From Candidatus Acutalibacter stercorigallinarum (GTDB lineage Bacteria; Bacillota; Clostridia; Oscillospirales; Acutalibacteraceae): a stretch of 64,000 bases of DNA. Below are positions 8,468 through 16,289 of this stretch, in pieces. A program made the position numbers and the translations under genes. Below the pieces are notes generated by a model. The model searched no databases and was not told the DNA's origin. It was given only the letters and a program-made list of their open reading frames with translations. Within the stretch, counting starts at the first letter, position 1, and the number at the start of each line of letters is the position of its first letter. Location of the stretch: assembly GCA_019112625.1 (NCBI GenBank), contig DXIW01000047.1:1-64000 (forward strand). Reading direction: 5' to 3'.

Positions 8468-9185
8468 GTGTACGATTTTGTGCTGTTCGACCTGGACCAG
8501 ACCTTGCTGTACCGGCGCCCCACCCTGCCGGAGCGCGTTTGGGAACTGGTCTCCCGCCGGCAGCCCGGCCTCTCCCGGGAGACGGTGGACCGGGCCTGGG
8601 CGGAGGGCGAATTCTGGCAGGGGGAAGCAGATCCGCCGGGAGAACGCCGCCGGGGTACGCCTCAGCGATGAGGAGTACCTGGAGGGCCTGCTGGCGGTCT
8701 ATGGCCGGTTTTTCCCGCTGGAACAAGGGCTGCGCGGGGAGCTTACGGAGTTGTTTTTGGGCCGCTTCTCCGGGGAGTACGCCCTGGCCCCCGGGGCAGA
8801 GGAGCTGCTGGAAGCCCTGGGGCGCCGGCACATCCCGGCGGGGGTGGTGAGCAACAACCGGCCCGCCGCCCGGGGAGAGCTGGACCGCCTGGGCATCGGG
8901 AGCTGTTTTGCCTGCGTCGTCCTCTCGGAGGAGGTGGGCCTGTACAAGCCGGACCCCCGGATTTTGGAGCTGGCCTGCCGCCAGCTGGAACTGTCCCCCG
9001 GGCGGGGCGTCTATGTAGGGGACCACCCGTTTGACGTGCTCTGCGCCCACGGCGCCGGGATGGCCGCCCTGTGGCTGCCGCCCAACCCCTTCTTCCGCCT
9101 GCCGGCGGGGGAGCGCCCCCCGGAACATACGGCGGGCAGTCTGCGCCAGGCCGGGGAGCTGCTGCTGGGGAGCGGCCCCCTTTGA
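8468..9185 (+). pseudogene. HAD-family hydrolase disrupted by a +1 frameshift
   Basis: A predicted phosphatase of the haloacid dehalogenase superfamily split between two frames. The first part (GTG at 8468, GGGAGG at 8454-8459) gives MYDFVLFDLDQTLLYRR, containing the catalytic DxD motif, and runs to WAEGEFWQG. There the frame is lost and hits a stop at 8669-8671. The remainder continues in the next frame from GKQIRRENAAG to the stop at 9183-9185. It includes VVSNNRPAARGEL (motif II), LYKPDPRI (motif III Lys) and VYVGDHPFDVLCAHGAGM (motif IV). Removing one G from the run of five at 8620-8624 restores a single frame of about 238 codons. This is either a recent mutation, a phase-variable tract, or a sequencing error. 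Confidence 0.8.
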
Positions 9186-9430
9186 AAGTTTTACTTTGCT
9201 GTGGCAAAACCGCGCTTTTTGCAGCCTCTATAAAAAATTCGCAGAATGAACCTCTTCCGCCGCCGCAACGCGATGCCGGAGGAGGTTTCTTGTCGAGGGG
9301 TCCCCACCCCCGTCTCGGCTGCCGGCTCGCTCGCTCCTGGCGGCCATCGTCCTCTTTGGAATCTCCGGCGAGGGCTAAGGACAGAGGAAGATAATTAGTC
9401 TTTTTGGTAATTAGGGCTTTTGGATGGGTA

Positions 9431-9587
9431 CCCCCTCAGTCACGACTACGTCGTGACAGCGTCTCGCCTGCCGGCTCGGTCGGCCGCTGGGCAACGTGCC
9501 ACCGGCACGCAGCGGCCCCCGCAGGGGGAGCCGGGACTTGCCTCCCCCTATGGGGGAGGTGTCATCGCAACGCGATGACGGAGGGGG
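9431..9587. repeat. Multi-arm palindromic element
   Basis: An outer pair CCCCCTC (9431) / GAGGGGG (ending 9587) encloses several hairpins: GTCACGAC/GTCGTGAC, a GCCGCTG...CAGCGGC arm, CCTCCCCC/GGGGGAGG, and GTCATCG/CGATGAC. It has the same plan as the cloverleaves at 31482-31578 and 35051-35149. Confidence 0.65.
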
Positions 9588-9604
9588 CGACTGGCCATGT
9601 GGTT

Positions 9605-9769
9605 CCCACCCCCTGCCCCCTCCCGTAAGGGAAATGAGCGAGAACAGATAATTTGTTTGTACGGGAGGGGGAGAATATTCTATACATCTCATTTCAAAGG
9701 GGGCGATGGTCGCCAGTGGCGACCGTCCATCGCCGACCGAGGCGGCAGCCGAGACCCGCCCCTTTGAAA
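9605..9769 (-). repeat. Module with TTTGAAATGAGAT core, minus orientation
   Basis: Read on the minus strand this contains CCCCCTTTGAAATGAGATG followed by TATAGAATATTCTCCCCCTCCCG, matching 31669-31710, 37975-38014 and 40837-40875. A TTTCAAAGGGG/CCCCTTTGAAA outer stem (about 9691-9769) encloses the GGCGATGG...CCATCGCC hairpin and the GACCGAGGCGGCAGCC motif found again near 31785 and 45190. Confidence 0.65.
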
Positions 9770-10089
9770 CCCCGTTGAAGGAGGCCGGGACTGAGCATGT
9801 CTCTGGGGGGGAAGGGAGCGGGGAACGATGGCCCCCTTTTTATGCCCCCGCGTGAGCGAGAACTGTCTCACAGTCATCTCCTTAAAATCCCGGCGGGCGA
9901 AGCCCAGAGGGATTTTCCTGTCCATGTCCGCACGAGTCAAGTTTCGCTTCATTCCACTCACTCGCGGGCACAGATTAAAAACCCCGGTTAGCGAACGAAG
10001 TGAGCGGATAGGGGTTTTTCCTGTCCATGTCCGCACGAGTCAAGTTTCGCTTCGCTCAACTTACTCGTGGCCACAGACCAAATGGGAGG

Positions 10090-10118
10090 TTGCACTTTTG
10101 GGCGGGGTATGGTATGAT
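10090..10118 (+). promoter_or_regulatory. Promoter of the 88-residue conserved protein gene
   Basis: TTGCAC (10090-10095), 17-nt spacer ending in the extended TGG, TATGAT (10113-10118), 38 nt upstream of the ATG. Confidence 0.7.
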
Positions 10119-10155
10119 GGAGGCCGAAAGAAAAAAGAAAAAGGAGGAAGATCCC

Positions 10156-10419
10156 ATGTCTCCAAAAATGGTCGAGCTGCACGACATCGACGTGCCAGCG
10201 TTCCTGAAAGTGCTGGACAGCTGCGAGGGCAACGTGTACCTGATGACCCGGGACGGCGACCGGCTGAACCTGAAGAGCAAGCTCTGCCAGCTGGTAGGCC
10301 TCACCGCCCTCATCGAGGGGGGGAAGATCGCCGAGGCCTTCGTCATGTGCGAGAACGAGGCGGACGAATCCAAGCTGTTCCGGTTCAACCTCTACAAGCA
10401 CACAGGAGAGGAAGAGTAA
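10156..10419 (+). CDS. Conserved small cytosolic protein, function unknown
   Basis: An 87-residue acidic protein. AAGGAGG at 10141-10147 and a promoter just upstream fix the ATG at 10156; the longer open frame from 10027 starts inside repeat DNA. It has no signal peptide, membrane span or recognisable catalytic motif. The composition (alternating charged and hydrophobic residues, VYLMTRDGDRLNLKSKLCQLVGL) suggests a compact alpha/beta fold. It precedes the ComEC-like gene by 32 nt and could share its transcript. I recall similar short proteins in related clostridia but cannot name a family. Confidence 0.8.
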   Translation: MSPKMVELHDIDVPAFLKVLDSCEGNVYLMTRDGDRLNLKSKLCQLVGLTALIEGGKIAEAFVMCENEADESKLFRFNLYKHTGEEE

Positions 10420-10451
10420 GGGCAGCCGCCCTTACCGGGAAATGAACGCCT

Positions 10452-11465
10452 ATGGGAAAACGGAACAGGACCCGCCCCCGGCCGGGAGGCAGGCGGGCCC
10501 GGAACGCCGGCTTCGGCGGGATGGGCGCTGTCTTTCTGCTGGCAGTGGTCCTTATTTTGTACAACCAGTTCGGCCCGGGCCGGCAGGAATCCGCCCCCGA
10601 CCCGGTGGCCCCTGTGGCGGTGCCCGAGGCCGGGCCCGGCATGGAGGACGGCCTGCAAGTCTACTTTCTGGACGTGGGCCAGGGGGACAGCGAGCTCATC
10701 CGCATCCCCGCCGAGGGGGACTACTTCAACGTCCTCCTGGATACCGGGGAGTACGCCTACGCCGACGGCCTCACCAACTACCTGCGGGACCTGGGGGTGG
10801 AGCGCATCGACGCGCTGATCTGCTCCCACCCCCACACCGACCACATGGGCTGTATGGCCCGCATCGTCCAGCGGTTCGACATCGGCAGCGTCTACATGCC
10901 CCTGCTGCCCGAGGACCAGACCCCCACCACCTCCGCCTACGAGGCGCTGCTGGACCGGGTGCTGGAAAAGGGCCTGGTCATCACCCAGCTCTACGCCGAC
11001 GTGCCCATCGACTGCCCCGCCGGGGCGGAGTTCCAGGTCATGGCCCCGGAAAAGGACGCGGTGTGGGACGACGTGAACAACTACTCCGCCGTCATCCGCT
11101 TAAGCTACGGGGAGACCAGCTTCCTCTTCACCGGGGACGCGGAATCCGACAGCGAGGAGCTGATTTTAGACGCGGGCTACGACCTGTCCGCCGACGTGCT
11201 GAAGGTGGGCCACCACGGCTCCTCTACCTCCACCTCCGAGCCCTTCCTGGCGGCCGTTGATCCCCGCTGGGCCGTCATCAGCTGCGGGAAGGACAACAGC
11301 TACGGCCACCCCCACCGGGAGACCCGGCAGCTGTTGGGGGACTGGCCCGGCCTTACCGTGTACCGCACTGACCAGGACGGCACCATCCTGGCCCAGAGCG
11401 ACGGGGAACAGATCACCTTTGAAACCGGCCTGCCCTCGGTGGAGGAGCGGACGGATTGGGACTAA
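10452..11465 (+). CDS. Membrane-anchored ComEC-type metallo-beta-lactamase-fold hydrolase
   Basis: A 337-residue protein. An arginine-rich N-terminus is followed by one membrane span (about 22-40) and a metallo-beta-lactamase domain. The domain opens with VYFLDVGQGDSELI, carries the metal motif SHPHTDH at 125-131, and contains NNYSAVIRLSYGETSFLFTGDAE and the distal ligand motif VLKVGHHGSS. This matches the extracellular C-terminal domain of the DNA-uptake channel ComEC, but the channel domain is absent. Solo proteins of this type are common in clostridia; nuclease or phosphodiesterase activity outside the membrane is inference. The start ATG has only a weak Shine-Dalgarno. Confidence 0.88.
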   Translation: MGKRNRTRPRPGGRRARNAGFGGMGAVFLLAVVLILYNQFGPGRQESAPDPVAPVAVPEAGPGMEDGLQVYFLDVGQGDSELIRIPAEGDYFNVLLDTGEYAYADGLTNYLRDLGVERIDALICSHPHTDHMGCMARIVQRFDIGSVYMPLLPEDQTPTTSAYEALLDRVLEKGLVITQLYADVPIDCPAGAEFQVMAPEKDAVWDDVNNYSAVIRLSYGETSFLFTGDAESDSEELILDAGYDLSADVLKVGHHGSSTSTSEPFLAAVDPRWAVISCGKDNSYGHPHRETRQLLGDWPGLTVYRTDQDGTILAQSDGEQITFETGLPSVEERTDWD

Positions 11466-11487
11466 ATCACAAAAGGGGAGAATGAAC

Positions 11488-12150
11488 ATGCTGACCCAGA
11501 GCAAAAAGGAATTTATCGAGTTCATGCTGTCTGCCAATGTGCTGCGCTTCGGCCACTTCGTCACCAAAAGCGGCCGGAACACCCAGTACTTCGTCAACAC
11601 CGGCAACTACAAGACCGGCGCCCAGCTGGCCCGGCTGGGGAGCTACTACGCCCAGCTGGTAAAGGACACCGTGGGCGGGGACTTCGAGGCCATGTTCGGC
11701 CCGGCCTACAAGGGCATCCCCCTGGCCTCCGCCTGCTCCATCGCCCTGTATAACGACCACGGCATCGACAAGCCCTACTTCTTCAACCGCAAAGAGGTGA
11801 AGGACCACGGCGAGGGCGGCGGCACCGTGGGCTACCAGCCCCAGGACGGGGACCGCATTATCATCATCGAGGACGTGATCACCGCCGGCACCGCCGTGCG
11901 GGAGACCATGCCCATCCTCAAGGCCTGCGCCGACGTGCAGGTGCCCCACATGTTCATCAGCGTGGACCGGTGCGAGGTGGGCCACACCCCCGGCAAGACC
12001 GCCATCATGGAGGTCCAGGAGGAGTTTGGCCTGCAGGTGCACCCCATCGTCACCGTGGTGGACATCCACGAGTACCTGAAAGACCATGGCACCGACCCGG
12101 AGCTGCTCAAGGCCATGGAAGGCTATATGGAGCAGTACTGCGTGCTGTAA
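11488..12150 (+). CDS. pyrE: PyrE, orotate phosphoribosyltransferase
   Basis: A 220-residue enzyme converting orotate and PRPP to orotidine 5'-monophosphate in de novo pyrimidine synthesis. The PRPP-binding loop is seen as RIIIIEDVITAGTAVRE; the N-terminal hood segment SGRNTQYFVNTGNY and the GPAYKGIPLA flexible-loop region are typical. GGGGAG at 11475-11480 gives correct spacing to the second ATG at 11488 rather than the first at 11482. It lies 22 nt after the ComEC-like gene and apart from other pyrimidine genes. A strong terminator follows. Confidence 0.95.
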   Translation: MLTQSKKEFIEFMLSANVLRFGHFVTKSGRNTQYFVNTGNYKTGAQLARLGSYYAQLVKDTVGGDFEAMFGPAYKGIPLASACSIALYNDHGIDKPYFFNRKEVKDHGEGGGTVGYQPQDGDRIIIIEDVITAGTAVRETMPILKACADVQVPHMFISVDRCEVGHTPGKTAIMEVQEEFGLQVHPIVTVVDIHEYLKDHGTDPELLKAMEGYMEQYCVL

Positions 12151-12167
12151 CAGCAAACCAAACAGCA

Positions 12168-12199
12168 AGGCCCCCGGTTTTTACCGGGGGCCTTTTTCT
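12168..12199. terminator. Bidirectional terminator between pyrE and the convergent hypothetical gene
   Basis: An 11-bp GC-rich stem AGGCCCCCGGT (12168-12178) pairs with ACCGGGGGCCT (12183-12193), followed by a T-run; the 3' end of the minus-strand gene touches it. Confidence 0.9.
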
Positions 12200-12607
12200 C
12201 TAGGGGGCGGTCTCTTTGGCGTTGTAATATTCCTTAACCAGCTCCCCCTCGCCGTCGGGGAAGCCCTCCCCGTCCCATAAGAGAACCAGCTGGGGCGGAG
12301 CGTCGTCACCATCGCCGTAGACAAAGAGCCAGCACAGCTCCCCCTCGTATGGCATGGGCAGCGAGTAGCAGACCGTGGCGATGCCGCTGCCCTCGTTTTT
12401 CCGGTGGACAAAGCTGCCGTACTTCTGGATGGGAGCCTTCTCCTCCAGCAGCTCCAGCACGTCCTCCTCCTGGATAACCCAGTCCGGTACCGCTGGGGGA
12501 TGGTAGTGCTGCCACAGCAGCGTGCCCCCCACCGAGATGGCGGCGGTGACCACCACGGCAACAAGCACCGCCATGACCGTGGCCTTTCCTGACTTTTTCG
12601 TTTCCAA
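12200..12607 (-). CDS. Hypothetical single-span membrane protein
   Basis: About 135 residues. TTG at 12607 is preferred as start because GAGGAGGTG precedes it with normal spacing; an in-frame TTG at 12625 overlaps that same Shine-Dalgarno. After a short basic N-terminus comes one membrane span (VMAVLVAVVVTAAISVGG). An acidic extracytoplasmic domain of about 100 residues follows with alternating beta-like segments (ATVCYSLPMPYEGELCWLFVY). It has two cysteines and no lipobox. No family is recognised. It is convergent with pyrE and downstream of, but not tightly linked to, the P-type ATPase. Confidence 0.7.
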   Translation of the reverse strand: METKKSGKATVMAVLVAVVVTAAISVGGTLLWQHYHPPAVPDWVIQEEDVLELLEEKAPIQKYGSFVHRKNEGSGIATVCYSLPMPYEGELCWLFVYGDGDDAPPQLVLLWDGEGFPDGEGELVKEYYNAKETAP

Positions 12608-12626
12608 CTGGCGGCACCTCCTCAAA

Positions 12627-12690
12627 AAAATCCCCCTGTTTCTCTGAGAAAAGCATATCAGCTTTTCTCCAAAAAAGCAAGGGGGATTCC
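12627..12690. terminator. Nested hairpin between the P-type ATPase and the small membrane protein gene
   Basis: An outer inverted repeat AATCCCCCT / AGGGGGATT encloses an inner hairpin GAGAAAAGC / GCTTTTCTC (about 12643-12666). It probably ends the ATPase transcript (minus strand), although the inner arm also lies at the 5' end of the next gene. Confidence 0.55.
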
Positions 12691-12718
12691 ATGAATTATT
12701 GTCGATTTTACGCAGGAC

Positions 12719-15175
12719 TTATTTCTGCCCGCTGTGCTTTCTGCGCCACAGCTTTTTGGGGTACACCGGGCTCTGCCGGTTGGCGATGACGTGGTCCACC
12801 AGGTGGAGCACCGCCAGCATGAACACCGTGGCGAACACCAGCATGGGGGCCAGGATCATCAGCATGGGCAGGGTCAGGGAGGTGAGGGAGAAGAACCACC
12901 CGAAGAACAGGAACGCCAGCACAAAGGCGGTGAGCAGCCCCCAGAACAGGAAGCCCCGCAGGCCGTTGAAGGGGGTGCACACCTTAAACAGCATGGTAAA
13001 GCCCGTAAAGGCGGTGAGCACCACCGCCAGGGTGGACATCTCCGGGTGGGTGAGGCCGAAGGGCTCGCTGAGGGCGCACAGCGCCACGATGTTGGCGGTC
13101 ATGGTCAGCGCCGCGGGGATGCACATGCGGATGACGTTTAAGATGAATTTGCCCTTCAGCCGGTCCCGGTTGGTCTCCAGCGCCAGGATGAAGGAGGGCA
13201 CCCCGATGGTAAGGGTGCTGATGAGGGTCTGCTGGATGGGCTCGAAGGGGTAGGTGTAGTTGATGAAGATGAACAGCACCCCGATCAGGGCGGAGAAGAT
13301 GGTCTTTACCAAAAACAGGGAGCTGGACCGCTGCAGGTTGTTGATGGACTGCCGCCCCTCCTGCACCACCCGGGGCATGGAGGCGAAGTTGGAGTCAAGC
13401 AGCACCAGGTTGGACACGGTGCGGGCGGCGTCGCTGCCCGAGGCCATGGCCACCGAGCAGTCCGCCTCCTTCAGGGCCAGCACGTCGTTGACCCCGTCGC
13501 CGGTCATGGCCACGGTGTGGCCGTCCTCCTTCAGGGCCTTGACGAAGGCCAGCTTCTGCTGGGGGGTCACCCGGCCGAACACCGCGTACTCCTTCACCGC
13601 CCGGCGGATGTCCTCCTCCGTCTCCAGGGTGGAGGCGTCCACGTACCGGTCGGCGTGCTCCAGCCCGGCCTTCCGGGCGATGTTGGCCACCGTCACCGCG
13701 TTGTCCCCGGAGATGACCTTCAGATCCACCCCCTGGTCCGCGAAGTACCGCAGGGTGCGGGGGGCCTCCCGGCGGATCTTATCGCTCAGCAGCACCAGGC
13801 CCAGGCACTCCAGCTCCCCGGCGGGCAGTGCCTTGTCCTGGAACTCCTCCGGGGAGTGGGCCACCAGCAGCACCCGCTGGCCCAGCTGGGAGTAGCCCTC
13901 CACCTGCTCCTTGATCTTGGAGAAACCCTCCCCCAGAATGAATTCCCCGGCGCCCATCACATAGGAGCCCTGGCCGGGGAAGAAGGCGCCGCTCCACTTC
14001 CGGGCCGAGGAGAAGGGCACCAGCTCCCCGGCCCGCCAGGGGCTGGGGGCAGGGAATTTCTCCCGGATGGCCTGGGAGGTGGGGTTGTCGTCGGCGAGGC
14101 TGCCCACCAGGGCGGTGAGGGCCGCCCCCAGCTCCTCCTCCGTGTGCCCGGCAAAGGGCGCCAGCCCGTCCACCTGCATGGTGCCCTCGGTGATGGTCCC
14201 GGTCTTGTCCAAACACAGGGTGTCCACCCGGGCCAGGGTCTCGATGCAGTACATGTCCTGCACCAAGGTCTTTTTGGCCGAGAGTTTTATCACGCTTACC
14301 GCAAAAGCCAGGCTGATAAGGAGCACCAGCCCCTCGGGGATCATGCCCACCATGGCGGCGGCGGTGCTCACCACGGAATTCTGGAAGGTATCGTGGAGCA
14401 CGAAGTACTGCTTCCAGAACAGCAGGCCCCCAATGGGCAGGATGGCGAAGCCGATGATCTTCACGATAAAGTCGATGGAGTCCATGATCTCCGAATTCCG
14501 CTTTTTGATGTACCCCGCGTCCCCGGCGATCTTCTGGGCGTAGTTGTCAGCCCCCACGTGCTCCACCTGGGCGGCGCAGCTGCCGCTTACCACAAAGCTG
14601 CCGGAGAGGAGGGAGTCCCCCTTCTGCTTCACCACCGGGTCCGACTCCCCGGTGATCAGGGACTCGTTGACCTCGCACTCCCCGTCGGCCACCACGGCGT
14701 CGGCGCAGATCTGGTTGCCCGAGGCCAGCAGCAGGATGTCGTCCAGCACCACCTCCTCGATGGGGATGCTCTGGCGCTGGCCCCCTCGCAGCACGTTGGC
14801 CTTGGGGGCGGAGATGAGGGACAGCTTGTCGATGGTGCGCTTGGCCCGGATGCCCTGGAAGGAGCCGATGAGGATGTTGGAGAAGATGACCCCCATGAAC
14901 AGGGCGCTCCGGGGGGAGCCCACCAGAATGACCGCCAGGGCCAAAGCGAAGTTCAACAAGTTGAAGAAGGTGAACACGTTCTCCCGGATGATCTGGCCCT
15001 CGGTCTTGGTCTTGATGCCCGTGTCCCCGTTGTCCAGGCCCTGGCGCTTCCGGGCGGCCACCTGGTCTAAAGTGAGGCCGGCGGCGGGGTCGGGCTGGTA
15101 GCGCTCCGCCGGGCGGCGGCGCTGGGATGGGGCCTCCCCGGGCCGGGGGGCCTTCTTGTCGCGTTTTTTAGACAA
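12719..15175 (-). CDS. P-type cation-transporting ATPase, CtpE-like
   Basis: An 818-residue membrane pump. Catalytic landmarks are the actuator motif TGES at 175-178, phosphorylation motif D323-KTGT and the hinge TGDGVNDVLALKEAD. The M4 helix carries MIPEGLVLL (about 278-286), which is the PEGL type of alkali-earth pumps. There is no CPx motif and no N-terminal heavy-metal domain. In overall plan it resembles the actinobacterial CtpE group, reported to move calcium, so Ca2+ is the best guess. A basic, Pro-rich cytosolic N-terminus precedes M1. Monocistronic, with a TG-extended TATACT (complement of 15221-15226) about 45 nt upstream. Confidence 0.9.
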   Translation of the reverse strand: MSKKRDKKAPRPGEAPSQRRRPAERYQPDPAAGLTLDQVAARKRQGLDNGDTGIKTKTEGQIIRENVFTFFNLLNFALALAVILVGSPRSALFMGVIFSNILIGSFQGIRAKRTIDKLSLISAPKANVLRGGQRQSIPIEEVVLDDILLLASGNQICADAVVADGECEVNESLITGESDPVVKQKGDSLLSGSFVVSGSCAAQVEHVGADNYAQKIAGDAGYIKKRNSEIMDSIDFIVKIIGFAILPIGGLLFWKQYFVLHDTFQNSVVSTAAAMVGMIPEGLVLLISLAFAVSVIKLSAKKTLVQDMYCIETLARVDTLCLDKTGTITEGTMQVDGLAPFAGHTEEELGAALTALVGSLADDNPTSQAIREKFPAPSPWRAGELVPFSSARKWSGAFFPGQGSYVMGAGEFILGEGFSKIKEQVEGYSQLGQRVLLVAHSPEEFQDKALPAGELECLGLVLLSDKIRREAPRTLRYFADQGVDLKVISGDNAVTVANIARKAGLEHADRYVDASTLETEEDIRRAVKEYAVFGRVTPQQKLAFVKALKEDGHTVAMTGDGVNDVLALKEADCSVAMASGSDAARTVSNLVLLDSNFASMPRVVQEGRQSINNLQRSSSLFLVKTIFSALIGVLFIFINYTYPFEPIQQTLISTLTIGVPSFILALETNRDRLKGKFILNVIRMCIPAALTMTANIVALCALSEPFGLTHPEMSTLAVVLTAFTGFTMLFKVCTPFNGLRGFLFWGLLTAFVLAFLFFGWFFSLTSLTLPMLMILAPMLVFATVFMLAVLHLVDHVIANRQSPVYPKKLWRRKHSGQK

Positions 15176-15399
15176 ATCGTATATCCTCCTACCGATATGT
15201 GACTGCGGTTTTCCCTACCAGTATACACCATACCGCCGGGATTGAAAAGGCGGAATTTCCAGCCCCCGCCTTGAAAATTCTACTTTTTCACGGTTTCCGG
15301 CCCCGTTTTGCCGAAGGCTTTTCCAAATATAGATAAAAACCAGGGGCGAATCCCCGAAAAACCCCGGAAATCAGGGCTTTTTCCGCCATTTTTGCAGAT
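15176..15399. other. Divergent intergenic region, no gene seen
   Basis: Between the divergent ATPase and beta-trefoil genes. The left part holds the ATPase ribosome-binding site (AGGAGG in the complement of 15183-15188) and its -10 box. The right part is AT-rich and carries only the promoter of the beta-trefoil gene. Confidence 0.6.
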
Positions 15400-15428
15400 T
15401 TGACAGAAAAGGTGAAAAAGCATATAAT
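15400..15428 (+). promoter_or_regulatory. Consensus sigma-A promoter of the beta-trefoil gene
   Basis: TTGACA (15400-15405), exactly 17 nt, TATAAT (15423-15428): a perfect consensus promoter, suggesting high expression. Confidence 0.9.
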
Positions 15429-15484
15429 GCAGGCAGAAACGCAACAGGTATCTTTCTATATTGGAGCGAAAGGACGAACCTATC

Positions 15485-16159
15485 ATGGCTAGCAAAAAAG
15501 AAGTTATGATCGTGAACCGCAGGAGCAAAAAGGCCCTGCAGGCCACCGGCCTGGACAACGGCCAGGTGGTAGAGCAGGCCGCCGCCACCGGGGCCGACAA
15601 CCAGCTGTGGACCATCGTAGAGGCCGAGGGCGGCGTAAAGCTGTTCAACAAGGCCAACGGCAAGGTCCTGGACGTGATGCAGGGCGGCACCGCCGACGGC
15701 ACCTGGGCCCAGACCTGGGAGGACGTAGGCGGCGAGAGCCAGCTGTGGACTGTGGAGAACGTGACCCCCACCTATAAAAAGCTGGTCCACGTGCTGTCCG
15801 GCAAGGCCCTGGACATCGTGGACATGAGCGACGAGGACGGCGCCCCCGCCCAGATCTGGGAGAGCGTGGACGGCGAGGGCCAGCAGTGGAAGCTGGTCTC
15901 CAGCGCCCCCAAGGCCGCCGCCAAGACCGGGAAGAAGCCCGCCGCCAAGAAGGCCCCTGCCGCCAAGGAGGAGAAGCCCGCCCCCGTAAAGGAGGAGAAG
16001 GCCGCCCCCGTAAAGGAGGAGAAGGCCGCCCCCGCCAAGGCCGAGAAGGCCCCGGCCAAGAAGCCCGCTGCGAAAAAGGCCCCCGCCCCCAAGGCGGAGC
16101 AGCCCGCGGAGAAGGCCCCCGCCAAAAAGCCCGCGGCCTCCAAGACCACCAAAAAGTAA
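15485..16159 (+). CDS. Ricin-type beta-trefoil protein with histone-H1-like Ala/Lys/Pro tail
   Basis: A 224-residue protein without a signal peptide. Residues about 5-140 form three beta-trefoil repeats with the hallmark Q-x-W motifs NQLWTI, SQLWTV and QQWKL. Residues about 141-224 are a low-complexity tail of AAKK, PAKKA and KEEKAAPVKEEK repeats, very like the C-terminus of histone H1 and of bacterial H1-like proteins. Trefoils bind sugars; such tails bind nucleic acid or polyanions. Both roles here are inference. The ATG at 15485 lies about 10 nt after GAAAGGA. It sits under a perfect consensus promoter and before a strong terminator, so it is likely abundant and monocistronic. Confidence 0.85.
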   Translation: MASKKEVMIVNRRSKKALQATGLDNGQVVEQAAATGADNQLWTIVEAEGGVKLFNKANGKVLDVMQGGTADGTWAQTWEDVGGESQLWTVENVTPTYKKLVHVLSGKALDIVDMSDEDGAPAQIWESVDGEGQQWKLVSSAPKAAAKTGKKPAAKKAPAAKEEKPAPVKEEKAAPVKEEKAAPAKAEKAPAKKPAAKKAPAPKAEQPAEKAPAKKPAASKTTKK

Positions 16160-16169
16160 ACTTCCCTGT

Positions 16170-16200
16170 GAGGACGGCCCCCGGGCCGTCCTCTTTTTTT
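16170..16200 (+). terminator. Terminator of the beta-trefoil gene
   Basis: An 11-bp stem GAGGACGGCCC (16170-16180) / GGGCCGTCCTC (16183-16193), then seven T. Confidence 0.95.
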
Positions 16201-16221
16201 CGCCCAAATTCCCCCGCCGCC

Positions 16222-16250
16222 TTTACAAAACCGGCAAAAACAGGTATGAT
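16222..16250 (+). promoter_or_regulatory. Promoter of the PfkB sugar kinase gene
   Basis: TTTACA (16222-16227), 17-nt spacer, TATGAT (16245-16250), 40 nt upstream of the ATG. Confidence 0.75.
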
Positions 16251-16289
16251 TAGCACAGAACATCGATTTTTGGAAAGGCGGTTTGGAAG

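Larger units (their letters stand above)
9186..10089. repeat. Intergenic block 1: palindromic repeat modules
   Basis: About 900 bp with no convincing gene. It contains a multi-arm palindrome at 9431-9587 and, at 9605-9769, a minus-orientation copy of the module containing the ATGAGATATATAGAATA-like core. It also contains a hairpin with AAATCCC/GGGATTT arms at about 9888-9916. The direct repeat CCTGTCCATGTCCGCACGAG plus adjoining bases is seen at 9917-9950 and 10020-10053. Apparent reading frames across it are short, unsupported by ribosome-binding sites, and shift with each palindrome. Confidence 0.75.

Noticed and set aside
9186-10155. tmRNA (ssrA) gene next to smpB
   Set aside because: No tRNA-Ala-like ends, no tag-peptide frame ending in ALAA, and the region is explained by repeat modules.
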